Of a stretch of 40,209 nt of DNA, positions 15,560 through 24,154 are shown piece by piece (positions within the stretch are counted from its first letter, which is position 1; every line of letters starts with the position of its first letter). This DNA is from Rikenellaceae bacterium (GTDB lineage: Bacteria; Bacteroidota; Bacteroidia; Bacteroidales; UBA932). The position numbers and the translations under genes are program-made. The stretch spans positions 1 through 40,209 of the forward strand of contig JALFCH010000091.1 in assembly GCA_022771245.1 (NCBI GenBank), given 5' to 3'. The notes beneath the pieces were generated by a model, which was given only the letters and a program-made list of their open reading frames with translations, ran no database searches and had not been told where the DNA came from.

Positions 15560-17034
15560 AATCCGACAGTACACCGACCCGAAACTTGCCTTCTGCCTGG
15601 GTGTCCCTGATACCCTTCGTGTTCTTGGCAGCTGTTCTCTTCGCCGTAATCCGAATCTTCGGAAGCAATGCCCTTGATGGTGCAAGTCAGGTTTCACTGC
15701 TTATGGCTTCAGGGCTGGTAGTTGCCATTTCAATGATTTTCTACAAGGTGAGCTGGGAGAAACTGGAGGAGGGAATATTGGACAATGTCCGTTCCGTCGG
15801 CTCTTCAATCATCATACTCTTTCTGATTGGGGCAGTGGCCGGAAGCTGGATGGTCAGCGGAATAGTCCCTATGATGATATATTATGGTATGAATATCATC
15901 ACTCCGCGCATCTTCCTCTTCGCCTGTTGTCTCATCTGTGCCCTGATTTCGGTAATGACGGGCAGTTCCTGGACTACAATTGCTACCATAGGAGTGGCCC
16001 TCATAGGCATAGGTACCGCGCAGGGATTTTCTGCCGGTTGGACTGCGGGCGCCATAATTTCGGGGGCCTATTTCGGTGACAAGATTTCCCCTCTGTCCGA
16101 CACCACGACCCTGGCCTCCTCTTCCACCGGAACACCTCTGTTCACCCATATACGCTATATGATGAAAACTACCATACCGTCATTCATCATTGCGGCTGCA
16201 GTTTTCCTGGTCGTCAGTCTCTGCCACGACAGCGGCACGCAGGTTACGGCAGCAGAATTTGCGGCTGACCTTTCCGGGAGTTTCCGCATCACACCCTGGC
16301 TTATGGTCACTCCCTTGGTCACGGCTTTTATGATTTCCAAAAAGATTCCGGCCATACTTACCCTTTTTGTGGCAACGCTGATGGGTGTGGTGACCGCCCT
16401 TGTGTTTCAGCCTCAGATAATCTGGCACATAGTCACCGGGCTTCCTGTAACGGGGTACAGCAGTTTGTCCTTTGCACAAGCCTTCAAGGGATGTATGTTG
16501 TCTGTCTATGGTCCGACTTCCATTTCAGTCGGAAATCCGGAACTGGACTCGCTCATTGCCACCAACGGAATCACAGGTATGTTGCCGACCGTATTTCTCG
16601 TGATGGCGGCTTCGGCTTTCGGAGGGACCCTCGTGGGGAGCGGTATGCTGGTAAGTCTCACCCGTCTGCTTCAGAAGGGAGTGCGCACCACGGTCGGGCT
16701 CGTCAGTTCCACTGTCGGTACCGGCATCTTCTGCGATATGGTGACCGGCGACCAGTATCTCTCCATTATACTTGCCGGCAGCCTCTACAAGGAACTGTAC
16801 AGGGAAAAAGGCTATGAAAGCAGGCTGCTGAGCCGTACCATAGAAGATTCTGCTACGGTCTGTTCAGTGCTCATTCCGTGGAACTCCTGCGGAATGACCC
16901 AGGCAACCATCCTCAAGGTTGCGACTGTGGAGTATATGCCTTTCTGTCTATTCAATATCATTTCTCCGCTTATGTCCATAATAGTTGCGATGATTGGCTG
17001 GGGCATCAGGAAAAGAAGTGTTACAGAACGGTGA
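15556..17034 (+). CDS. nhaC: Na+/H+ antiporter, NhaC family
   Basis: Inner-membrane secondary transporter of 492 aa with about 11-12 hydrophobic segments. NhaC marks include MTGSSWTTIATIGVALIGIG, SGAYFGDKISPLSDTTTLASS and, in the second half, FCDMVTGDQYLSIILAGSLYKELY and SATVCSVLIPWNSCGMTQATIL. Within the family are Na+/H+ and malate-2H+/Na+-lactate exchangers, so the exact substrate is open. The ATG overlaps the lpd TGA, so it is translationally coupled to the glycine cleavage cluster, an arrangement that could reflect a link between amino-acid breakdown and pH or sodium balance; that is inference. Confidence 0.88.
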   Translation: MKSDSTPTRNLPSAWVSLIPFVFLAAVLFAVIRIFGSNALDGASQVSLLMASGLVVAISMIFYKVSWEKLEEGILDNVRSVGSSIIILFLIGAVAGSWMVSGIVPMMIYYGMNIITPRIFLFACCLICALISVMTGSSWTTIATIGVALIGIGTAQGFSAGWTAGAIISGAYFGDKISPLSDTTTLASSSTGTPLFTHIRYMMKTTIPSFIIAAAVFLVVSLCHDSGTQVTAAEFAADLSGSFRITPWLMVTPLVTAFMISKKIPAILTLFVATLMGVVTALVFQPQIIWHIVTGLPVTGYSSLSFAQAFKGCMLSVYGPTSISVGNPELDSLIATNGITGMLPTVFLVMAASAFGGTLVGSGMLVSLTRLLQKGVRTTVGLVSSTVGTGIFCDMVTGDQYLSIILAGSLYKELYREKGYESRLLSRTIEDSATVCSVLIPWNSCGMTQATILKVATVEYMPFCLFNIISPLMSIIVAMIGWGIRKRSVTER

Positions 17035-17049
17035 ACATTACGGACATTA

Positions 17050-17080
17050 TTGTGTATCTGCCAAATAATTAATATCTTTG
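17050..17080 (+). promoter_or_regulatory. Promoter of the exopolysaccharide export operon
   Basis: TTG at 17050-17052, a 20-base spacer and TATCTTTG at 17073-17080. It starts shortly after nhaC ends and gives a leader of about 85 bases before the ATG at 17168. The leader has a strong hairpin: CTCGCGGAC/GTCCGTGAG at 17101-17119. Confidence 0.7.
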
Positions 17081-17100
17081 CAGGCGTTTTTGAGCGGAAA

Positions 17101-17119
17101 CTCGCGGACAGTCCGTGAG
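17101..17119 (+). repeat. Leader hairpin upstream of the polysaccharide export lipoprotein
   Basis: CTCGCGGAC and GTCCGTGAG flank a single A; nine positions pair with one G-U, though the innermost pairs must open for a real loop. CAGGC (17081-17085) and GCCTG (17124-17128) could close an outer helix around it. Confidence 0.5.
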
Positions 17120-17167
17120 AATTGCCTGATTTTGATTATTAACCAACGATATATTAAAGTTTCATTT

Positions 17168-17992
17168 ATGTTAATTTCGAGAAGAAAAGTCGCCATAAGC
17201 CTGATTACTGCTGCCGTGGCTATTTTGTCTGTAACGTCCTGTGGTTCAACCAAAGACATAACCTACCTTCAGGACAAGGTTTTGAACAATCCTGTGGAAC
17301 TTGAGAAGAATGCAGGTATCATAATTGAACCTAAGGATATGTTGTCCATAGTCGTCAATTCAAGAACACCTGAACTTGCTCCTATGTTCAACCTTCCTCT
17401 CGTAAATATCAATGCCGGTTCTGACACATCTTCAGGATCTCAGAGAATCTCCTGCTACGCCGTCGATGAAGAAGGCTGCATCAATTTTCCTGTGCTCGGC
17501 AAACTCAAGATTTCCGGTATGACCAGGTGGGAGTGTGCGGAATTCATCAAAAAGGAATTGATCAAGAACAAATACCTTGATGACCCGATCATCACGATTG
17601 AGTTTACCAATTTCAAGATTTCCGTTCTCGGGGAAGTGAAGAACCCCGGAACCTTCAGCATCAACGGTGACAGGTTGACGATTCTCCAGGCCATAAGCCT
17701 TGCAGGTGACCTGACCCTTTTCGGCCAGAGAAAGAATGTGTCCGTAATCCGTGAGAACAGCGGAGAAAGGACAATCTACCAGCTGGATCTGACCAGCACC
17801 AGTCTTTTCCAGAGTCCGGCATATTACCTCAAGCAGAACGACATCATCTATGTGGAACCTTCCGACATCAAGAAGCGTCAATCGACTGTGGATGACAAGG
17901 CATTGAGAATCACAAGTATAGCACTTTCTTCAAGTTCAGTGGTCGTGTCTATAGCCACTCTGATTTCAACTTTGGTCATGAGAGCCAAATAG
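17168..17992 (+). CDS. Polysaccharide export outer-membrane lipoprotein (Wza/BexD-like)
   Basis: Begins MLISRRKVAISLITAAVAILSVTSC, a lipoprotein signal peptide with lipobox cysteine C25. The polysaccharide biosynthesis/export domain follows (IIIEPKDMLSIVVNSRTPELA, EEGCINFPVLGKLKISGMT), then an SLBB-type domain (VLGEVKNPGTFSINGDRLTILQAISLAGDLTLFGQRKNVSVIRE) and a C-terminal hydrophobic segment (about residues 247-270). This is the outer-membrane pore component of capsule or exopolysaccharide export. The start at 17168 was chosen for the signal peptide; the tracked 17078 start overlaps the promoter. It is 36 bases ahead of the Wzz/BY-kinase gene. Confidence 0.9.
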   Translation: MLISRRKVAISLITAAVAILSVTSCGSTKDITYLQDKVLNNPVELEKNAGIIIEPKDMLSIVVNSRTPELAPMFNLPLVNINAGSDTSSGSQRISCYAVDEEGCINFPVLGKLKISGMTRWECAEFIKKELIKNKYLDDPIITIEFTNFKISVLGEVKNPGTFSINGDRLTILQAISLAGDLTLFGQRKNVSVIRENSGERTIYQLDLTSTSLFQSPAYYLKQNDIIYVEPSDIKKRQSTVDDKALRITSIALSSSSVVVSIATLISTLVMRAK

Positions 17993-18028
17993 TCCAGTTC
18001 ATAAACGAAACCAATCCAAATCAAGATT

Positions 18029-20482
18029 ATGGAAGAACTCAACAAGAATACACAGAACTTCACCTCAAGCCAGGAGAACGATGAGGTTCAGTTCTCGATT
18101 TCAGATATTCTGTCAATTTTTGTACAGCACAAATGGTGGATGGTTGCCGGAGTGGCAATCTGCCTTGCGGCTGCCTGCTTCTACCTTTACAAGACTCCGT
18201 CAACCTATGTACGCAGTGCGAAACTCATAGTCGATGAGAGTCAGCAGGATGCGGCAGTGAGAAACCTTTCCTCCTTTTCCGGTGGCGGAATGCGTCTGAG
18301 GAACACCGTAGCCGTGGAGAACGAAATGGAGGCTTTCACCTCTCCGGACCTTATGAAAATGGTGGTGGAAAGGAACAATCTCCAGACTTCTTACACGGAA
18401 CACCAGTTCCTCAGGTCAGTTGAACTCTATGCCAACTGTCCATTCGAGATGGTACTTGCCGGTGACAATCCTACAGGTTCCTTCTCTTTCCTTGTGAAGA
18501 AAGTATCAGACAACAGTTTCGAACTGAGCAAGTTCAGGGTCGGGCAGGACAAACTTGACGGTTCTGTCACCGGTCGTCTCAACGACACCATCTCCACCCC
18601 TGCAGGAAGGCTTGTACTCGTTCCGACGCTGGGGCTTGACAACTGGAAGAACGATATCACCATCTCTTGGGTGAATTCTATGGCTAAGGCCAAGGCTCTG
18701 ACATCCAGACTTTCCGCAGACATCTCCAGCAAGGAATCCACAGTGGTGGTGCTCAGCTACAACGATAAATTTCCTTCACGTGCCGAAAACATACTCTCAT
18801 CACTCATCGATGTTTACAATGAGGTCTGGCTCTATGAGAAAAACCGTGCGGCCAGAAACACCAGCACATTCATCACGGAGCGTCTTGCAATCATCGAGAA
18901 TGAACTCGGCGGCATAGAAGGACAGCTCAAGAATTTCAAATCCGCCAACAATTTCACCGATATCAGGGCTGTGGCACAGCAGTATCTGGAAGAGTCATCC
19001 ACCTATGCCGGTAAACTTTTCGAGGTCAACAATCAGCTTTCAATTGCAGGATTCATAAAGGACTATCTCAACGACCCCGCACATCAAACCGACCTCATAC
19101 CTTCCAATCTCGGACTGATGGGCAACAGTGTGGACGGTCAGATTACCGAATACAACAAACTCATTCTTCAGAGAGACCGCTACAAGAACGTCGGAAGTTC
19201 CAACCCTCTCGTAGCTGACGTGAATGCCGCCATAGTTTCTCTGCGCAGCGCAATCCTCCGTTCAATTGACAATCTGATTGCGACTCTTTCCCTCGAAGCC
19301 TCCAGCCTCAAGCAGCAGGAAGACCAGATTCTCCGCCGCATTTCTTCAAGTTCCGGTCAGGAGTATGAACTGCTCTCTATGCAGCGTCAGCAGAAAGTGA
19401 AGGAGAGTCTCTACATCTTCCTTCTTCAGAAGAGGGAGGAGAACGAAATTACGGCACTCGTCAATGTCGGCAACACAAGAGTCATTATGCGTCCGAACGG
19501 TTCCCCTTCCCCAGTGTCGCCTAAGAGGTCTATGATTCTTCTGATTGCTATCGTGCTCGGTATCGGAATACCGTTCGCCTGGTTCTTCCTCCGTATCTTC
19601 CTTGATATGACAGTGAAGACAAGGGCTGACCTTTCCCGGCTCAGGGTGCCATTCCTCGCCGAGGTTCCGTTCTCCAAGATTGTCAAGAAAAAGTTCGGGT
19701 TCGTTTCCAAGAAGAAGAATGAGACAGAATCCTGCAAGATTCTCGTCAAACCTGGCAAGAGGGATATGATGAACGAGGCCTACAGGGTGCTCAGAACCAA
19801 CCTCGACCTTATGATGGGCAAAAAGGGAAGCAAGGTTGTGATGCTTACTTCTTTCAATCCGAGTGCAGGTAAGACCTTCACTTGTATCAATGTTGCCGCT
19901 TCGATGGCAATCAAGCCTTCCAAAGTGATAATGATTGACCTCGACCTGAGGAAGGGTTCTCTCGGGAAGAGCCTCAATATTGATGCTCAAGTCGGCATTT
20001 CATCCTATCTCAACGGGGACATTGACAGCATAGATTCAGTCATCACCGAGGTATCCAAAAATCTCTACTGTATACCTGTAGGGGTTCTTCCTCCTAACCC
20101 GACCGAACTCCTGCTTTCTGATCGCCTTCCTCAGTTGCTTGATTCACTCAAGAATACATACGACTATATCTTCATTGACTGTCCTCCTATCGAGATTGTG
20201 GCAGACTCTTCTATTGTCACTCAGTATACAGATGTAACTATCTTCGTGACAAGGGCAGGTCTGCTTGACAAGAGGGTACTTCCAAAAATCAACGAACTTT
20301 ACGATCAAAATCGTTTCAACCATATGTGCTTCATACTCAATGGCGTAGAAATGGCATACAAGCCTTACGCAAAGTCCGGTAACGGTTATGGCTATGGTTA
20401 TGGCTATGGTTACGGTTACGGGTACGGCTATGGTTACGGATACGGCAATTCTGATGAAGATTCAGGAAAACAAAAGAAATAG
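18029..20482 (+). CDS. Chain-length determinant fused to BY-type tyrosine kinase (Wzc-like)
   Basis: Inner-membrane polysaccharide co-polymerase and kinase controlling chain length and export. Wzz domain: first membrane segment at about 35-52 (HKWWMVAGVAICLAAACFYLY), a long periplasmic coiled-coil region, the proline-rich NGSPSPVSPKRS and second membrane segment at about 502-520. The cytoplasmic kinase has Walker A NPSAGKTF (about 609-616; most homologues have GEGKT), Walker A' DLDLR (about 637) and Walker B FIDCPP (about 714). The tail carries ten Gly-Tyr pairs and then NSDEDSGKQKK; tyrosine-rich tails are the autophosphorylation site in this family, and this one is unusually regular. It is followed after three bases by the matching phosphatase. 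Confidence 0.93.
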   Translation: MEELNKNTQNFTSSQENDEVQFSISDILSIFVQHKWWMVAGVAICLAAACFYLYKTPSTYVRSAKLIVDESQQDAAVRNLSSFSGGGMRLRNTVAVENEMEAFTSPDLMKMVVERNNLQTSYTEHQFLRSVELYANCPFEMVLAGDNPTGSFSFLVKKVSDNSFELSKFRVGQDKLDGSVTGRLNDTISTPAGRLVLVPTLGLDNWKNDITISWVNSMAKAKALTSRLSADISSKESTVVVLSYNDKFPSRAENILSSLIDVYNEVWLYEKNRAARNTSTFITERLAIIENELGGIEGQLKNFKSANNFTDIRAVAQQYLEESSTYAGKLFEVNNQLSIAGFIKDYLNDPAHQTDLIPSNLGLMGNSVDGQITEYNKLILQRDRYKNVGSSNPLVADVNAAIVSLRSAILRSIDNLIATLSLEASSLKQQEDQILRRISSSSGQEYELLSMQRQQKVKESLYIFLLQKREENEITALVNVGNTRVIMRPNGSPSPVSPKRSMILLIAIVLGIGIPFAWFFLRIFLDMTVKTRADLSRLRVPFLAEVPFSKIVKKKFGFVSKKKNETESCKILVKPGKRDMMNEAYRVLRTNLDLMMGKKGSKVVMLTSFNPSAGKTFTCINVAASMAIKPSKVIMIDLDLRKGSLGKSLNIDAQVGISSYLNGDIDSIDSVITEVSKNLYCIPVGVLPPNPTELLLSDRLPQLLDSLKNTYDYIFIDCPPIEIVADSSIVTQYTDVTIFVTRAGLLDKRVLPKINELYDQNRFNHMCFILNGVEMAYKPYAKSGNGYGYGYGYGYGYGYGYGYGYGNSDEDSGKQKK
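20384..20446 (+). repeat. GGNTAY hexamer repeat, ten units, encoding the kinase (GY)10 tail
   Basis: Ten successive six-base units of form GGN-TAT/TAC, ending with GGC. Unit changes of six bases keep the frame, so slippage or recombination would vary the number of tyrosines without breaking the gene. The third-base variation between units suggests it is not freshly expanded. Confidence 0.85.
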
Positions 20483-20485
20483 CAA

Positions 20486-21199
20486 ATGTTTGATTTTCTG
20501 AAAAAGCGTTATTCATTGGCGGAGTCTGGTGTTTTGTCAGGCTCCGTCGATGCTCATTCCCATATCCTCTTCGGAGTGGATGACGGAGCAAGTCACAGGG
20601 AGGATGCCCTTGCTATGCTTGAATACGAAGAAACTCTCGGAGTGAGGGAAGTGTGGTGCACACCTCATATTATGGAGGACGTACCTAATACGACTGAAGA
20701 ATTGCAGAAGCGTTTTGAATTGCTTAAGTCTCTCTATAAGGGAAATATCCAGTTGCATCTGGCTGCTGAGTATATGTTGGATACACTTTTTCTGGACCGG
20801 CTCAAGAAGAGGGATCTTCTGTTGCACAGGGATGGTTGGCTGCTGATAGAGACCTCCGCCAATAATCCCCCCTTGAACCTTTTTTCATCCCTCTCGCTGT
20901 TGAGAATGACCGGAATCACCCCCATATTGGCACACCCTGAACGCTACCGCTATCTCCAGAAAACTGATTATCAGAAACTGATTGCAGACGGAGTGAAACT
21001 TCAGCTGAATCTTTCGTCCCTGACCGGTTATTATGGCCTGACAGCCAAGGACAAGGCAGAATGGCTGCTTGAAAATGATATGTACGCCACTTTCGGATCT
21101 GACTGCCACAGGGTCAAGGGAATCAAAGAACAATATGGGAGAAAGGCCCTGACAAGTGCAACGATAGAAAAGTTATCGCTACTTGCAAGGTGTCAATAG
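20486..21199 (+). CDS. PHP-type protein-tyrosine phosphatase (CpsB/YwqE family)
   Basis: Manganese-dependent phosphatase that removes phosphate from the tyrosine tail of the BY-kinase. The PHP metal ligands are visible in DAHSHILFGVDDGA (D22, H24, H26, D32), with EVWCTPHIMED, a central EY pair, ILAHPERYRY and GSDCHR near the C terminus. The 237-aa length is usual. It is three bases downstream of the kinase gene, so kinase and phosphatase are made together. No glycosyltransferase genes follow, so this looks like a stand-alone export-control module rather than a full capsule locus. Confidence 0.9.
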   Translation: MFDFLKKRYSLAESGVLSGSVDAHSHILFGVDDGASHREDALAMLEYEETLGVREVWCTPHIMEDVPNTTEELQKRFELLKSLYKGNIQLHLAAEYMLDTLFLDRLKKRDLLLHRDGWLLIETSANNPPLNLFSSLSLLRMTGITPILAHPERYRYLQKTDYQKLIADGVKLQLNLSSLTGYYGLTAKDKAEWLLENDMYATFGSDCHRVKGIKEQYGRKALTSATIEKLSLLARCQ

Positions 21200-21227
21200 T
21201 CTCTCATTATAAGGTAATAAAACATTT

Positions 21228-21235
21228 TAGTTTTG
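21228..21235 (+). promoter_or_regulatory. Likely -7 box for the aminotransferase gene
   Basis: TAGTTTTG fits TAnnTTTG but no clear TTG lies 19-21 bases upstream. A perfect GAATTG-ATA-CAATTT hairpin (with one G-U) covers 21235-21251, at the expected RNA 5' end. Confidence 0.4.
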
Positions 21236-21278
21236 GAATTGATACAATTTCGCATAGGCGGAATTTGAGGAGGTTACA

Positions 21279-22478
21279 ATGCCGAATATTTCACAGAGGG
21301 CTTGCGATATGCCTTCATCACCAATCAGGAAACTTTTTCCTCTTGCCGAAAAGGCAATGCAGAGGGGAATCAAAATCTACAGGCTCAATATTGGACAGCC
21401 GGACATCGAAACACCCCGGGAGGGTCTTGATGCCTTGCGCAATATAGACAGGAAAGTTCTTGAATACAGTCCCAGCGACGGATTCCGTTCCTTAAGGGAG
21501 AAACTTGTCGCATATTACGACCAGTATCAAATCAAAGTCACGGCGGATGAGATTATCATCACCACAGGAGGCAGCGAGGCAGTGCTCTTTGCCTTTATGG
21601 CCTGTCTGAATCCCGGTGATGAAATCATTGTGCCTGAGCCAGCCTATGCCAACTATATGGCTTTTGCAGTGTCCGCAGGTGCAGTTATCAAGCCGGTGGT
21701 ATCGACAATTGAAGAGGGATTCGCGCTTCCTCATATTGAAGACATTGAAAAACTCATTACGCCCAAGACCAAGGGCATACTTATCTGCAATCCGAACAAT
21801 CCGAGCGGTTATCTTTACACCCGCAAAGAGATGAATCAGATTCGGGACCTTGTGCTCAAACACGACCTGTTCCTTTTCTCGGACGAAGTTTACAGGGAAT
21901 TCATCTACACCGGTTCCCCATACATTTCAGCCTTCCATCTGCAGGGAATAGAAGACCACGTGGTTCTGATTGATTCCGTATCAAAGAGATATAGTGAATG
22001 CGGCATAAGGATAGGAGCACTCTTGACAAAGAACCGGGAGGTGCACGATTCCGTGATGAAGTTCTGTCAGGCGCGTCTTTCACCCCCTCTCATAGGTCAG
22101 ATAGTGGCAGAAGCATCTTTGGATGCGTCCAGGGAATATTCTATGCGTACTTATGAAGAGTATATTGAGAGACGCAACTGTCTCGTGGATATGCTCAATA
22201 AGATTGACGGCGTGTATTCCCCAATTCCTATGGGGGCATTCTACACGGTTGCCCGTCTGCCGATTGACGATTCCGACCGTTTCTGTGCCTGGCTGCTTGA
22301 GGAGTTCAGCTATGAAGGGCAGACTGTGATGCTGGCTCCTGCCTCAGGTTTCTATACGGACGGCAACAGGGGCAGGAATGAGGTCCGCATCTCTTATACT
22401 CTATGTAAGGATGAATTGAAAAAGGCTTTGAAAGTGCTTGAAGAAGCATTGAAAGTATATCCGGGGAGGGTAATCTGA
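21279..22478 (+). CDS. Class I/II PLP-dependent aminotransferase (AspC-like)
   Basis: Fold-type I aminotransferase of 399 aa. Family marks are NIGQPDIETP, ITTGGSEAVLFAF (cofactor phosphate region), PEPAYANY, ICNPNNPSGYLYT, FSDEVYREF, the PLP lysine in SVSKRYSECGIRIG (about residue 236) and the substrate carboxylate arginine in NEVRISYTL. It most resembles aspartate/aromatic aminotransferases; the exact amino donor cannot be read from sequence. ATG 21279 gives a normal length. It is 79 bases from the phosphatase gene with its own promoter-like box, and 12 bases ahead of the ABC transporter gene. Confidence 0.88.
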   Translation: MPNISQRACDMPSSPIRKLFPLAEKAMQRGIKIYRLNIGQPDIETPREGLDALRNIDRKVLEYSPSDGFRSLREKLVAYYDQYQIKVTADEIIITTGGSEAVLFAFMACLNPGDEIIVPEPAYANYMAFAVSAGAVIKPVVSTIEEGFALPHIEDIEKLITPKTKGILICNPNNPSGYLYTRKEMNQIRDLVLKHDLFLFSDEVYREFIYTGSPYISAFHLQGIEDHVVLIDSVSKRYSECGIRIGALLTKNREVHDSVMKFCQARLSPPLIGQIVAEASLDASREYSMRTYEEYIERRNCLVDMLNKIDGVYSPIPMGAFYTVARLPIDDSDRFCAWLLEEFSYEGQTVMLAPASGFYTDGNRGRNEVRISYTLCKDELKKALKVLEEALKVYPGRVI

Positions 22479-22490
22479 TTTGTCAATCTG

Positions 22491-24137
22491 ATGAAAAAGT
22501 ATCTGAAATGGTTTATTGGTGAGGTGGCAGGATTCAGGTGGACCTATATTGCAGTCCTTCTGTTTCAGCTTGTCGCGGTGGCCATTTCGCTTGTCTATGT
22601 GTGGCTGAGCAAGGAACTGGTGGACACTGCCGTGGACCATTTCAACGGGGCTTTTTCAGAAAAACGGCTTGTTGTTCTGGCTGTCTTGTTTGCTGTAGTC
22701 ACGTTTTCCCGCCCTCTGATTGCATCCCTCAAATCCTATCTGCAGTCCAAGATGAGCGTGGCTATGACCAATTCGCTCAGACAGAGATTGTTCGATGATA
22801 TGCTTTCGGTCAGCGGGGATGTGGGCAGAAAATATCATTCCGGTGATATGATCAACAGGATGGAGTCCGATGTGTCCTCAGTCACGACGGCGTTTTGCTC
22901 TGCAGTTCCCAATCTGTTCTGGGCAGGCTGTCAGTTCGCGGCAGCATTTGCCTGTGTCCTGTATGTCAATGTGAGTCTGGCTTTGATTCTCGTATTCGTG
23001 TTGCCTTTTGCGGTACCTGCCGGAAAATTCATTATGAAGAGAGTGAGGAATCTTACCCTGCACATCAAGAGTAGCGATTCCAAGATTCAGTCCCATATTC
23101 AGGAGTCCATCCAGCATCTGACGCTGATACGTACCTTGGAATACACAGCCGGCAGTTCAGAAATGCTGGGCGAGTTGCAGGACGAGAATTATTCACGCAA
23201 TCTCAAGCGTATCAGTTTCAGCATTCTTGCCCGGATTCTTATGTCTTTGGCATTTAATGCCGGATATATGATTGCCTTTCTGTGGGGTGTGAAAGGGATT
23301 GCGACGGGAGCCGTAACTTATGGTCTTATGACTGCCATTCTGCAATTGGTTGGACAGCTTCAAAGACCTCTGCTGCAGGCAAGTGACAACCTGCCGAGCC
23401 TGCTTCACAGCACAGCATCCATCGACAGGCTGGTGGAAATGGAAGAGCTGCCTAAGGAAGACATAGGGAATTCTCTTCAGCTCCGAAGTCCTGCTGGAGT
23501 AAGGGTGAAGGATTTGTCTTTCCGCTATCCGGATGGAGAAGACCAGGTCATTGAGCACCTGTCATTCGATTTCAAGCCGGGAAGCCGCGTGGCGATAACC
23601 GGAAGGACGGGAATTGGCAAGACCACCCTCTTGAAACTGATGCTGGCATTGTCCAAACCTTGTTCTGGAAGCATTGAGTTGTATTCGGAAGGAGAATCCT
23701 TTCCCGCCACTCCTGAGACCCGTTGCAATTTTGCATACGTGCCTCAGGGCAACACCCTCTTCAGCGGTACGGTCCGGGACAATCTGCTGATGGGGGACAG
23801 AAATGCAGACGAAAGGAGGATGCGTGAGGCTTTGCACATTGCTGCCGCCGATTTCGTTTTTGACCTGCCTGATGGCCTGGACACCATCTGTTCGGAGGCC
23901 GGGGGAGGACTCTCTGAGGGACAGGCTCAGCGTATAGCCGTGGCCAGAGGTCTGCTTCGTTCCGGAAGCATATTGCTGCTGGATGAATTCAGTTCCGCCC
24001 TTGATCCGGGTACAGAGGAGCAGATGCTTGAACGACTCACTGCAAAAGAGGGGCTATGTGGTGGCAAGACAATGATTTTCATTACACATCGGGAGTCCAT
24101 ACTGAACTTTTGTGATTCAGAACTGAATCTGGGTTGA
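22491..24137 (+). CDS. ABC exporter, fused permease and ATPase
   Basis: A 548-aa half-transporter of the type I exporter family, expected to act as a homodimer. About six membrane segments occupy residues 1-310. The ATPase has Walker A GRTGIGKTT (about 373-381), Q-loop YVPQGN, an altered signature LSEGQAQR (usual LSGGQ), Walker B SILLLDEF with the catalytic glutamate, and the switch histidine in FITHR. Such variants of the signature are known and do not imply loss of function. The substrate is unknown; lipid, peptide or drug export are all possible. It ends 17 bases from the convergent receiver/ATP-grasp gene. Confidence 0.88.
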   Translation: MKKYLKWFIGEVAGFRWTYIAVLLFQLVAVAISLVYVWLSKELVDTAVDHFNGAFSEKRLVVLAVLFAVVTFSRPLIASLKSYLQSKMSVAMTNSLRQRLFDDMLSVSGDVGRKYHSGDMINRMESDVSSVTTAFCSAVPNLFWAGCQFAAAFACVLYVNVSLALILVFVLPFAVPAGKFIMKRVRNLTLHIKSSDSKIQSHIQESIQHLTLIRTLEYTAGSSEMLGELQDENYSRNLKRISFSILARILMSLAFNAGYMIAFLWGVKGIATGAVTYGLMTAILQLVGQLQRPLLQASDNLPSLLHSTASIDRLVEMEELPKEDIGNSLQLRSPAGVRVKDLSFRYPDGEDQVIEHLSFDFKPGSRVAITGRTGIGKTTLLKLMLALSKPCSGSIELYSEGESFPATPETRCNFAYVPQGNTLFSGTVRDNLLMGDRNADERRMREALHIAAADFVFDLPDGLDTICSEAGGGLSEGQAQRIAVARGLLRSGSILLLDEFSSALDPGTEEQMLERLTAKEGLCGGKTMIFITHRESILNFCDSELNLG

Positions 24138-24154
24138 GTCCCGACTGCATCCCC

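Noticed and set aside
20384-20446. CRISPR-like or satellite array
   Set aside because: The repeats are six-base in-frame codon units without spacers, part of the kinase gene. The same reasoning applies to the His/Glu repeat at 29644-29784.
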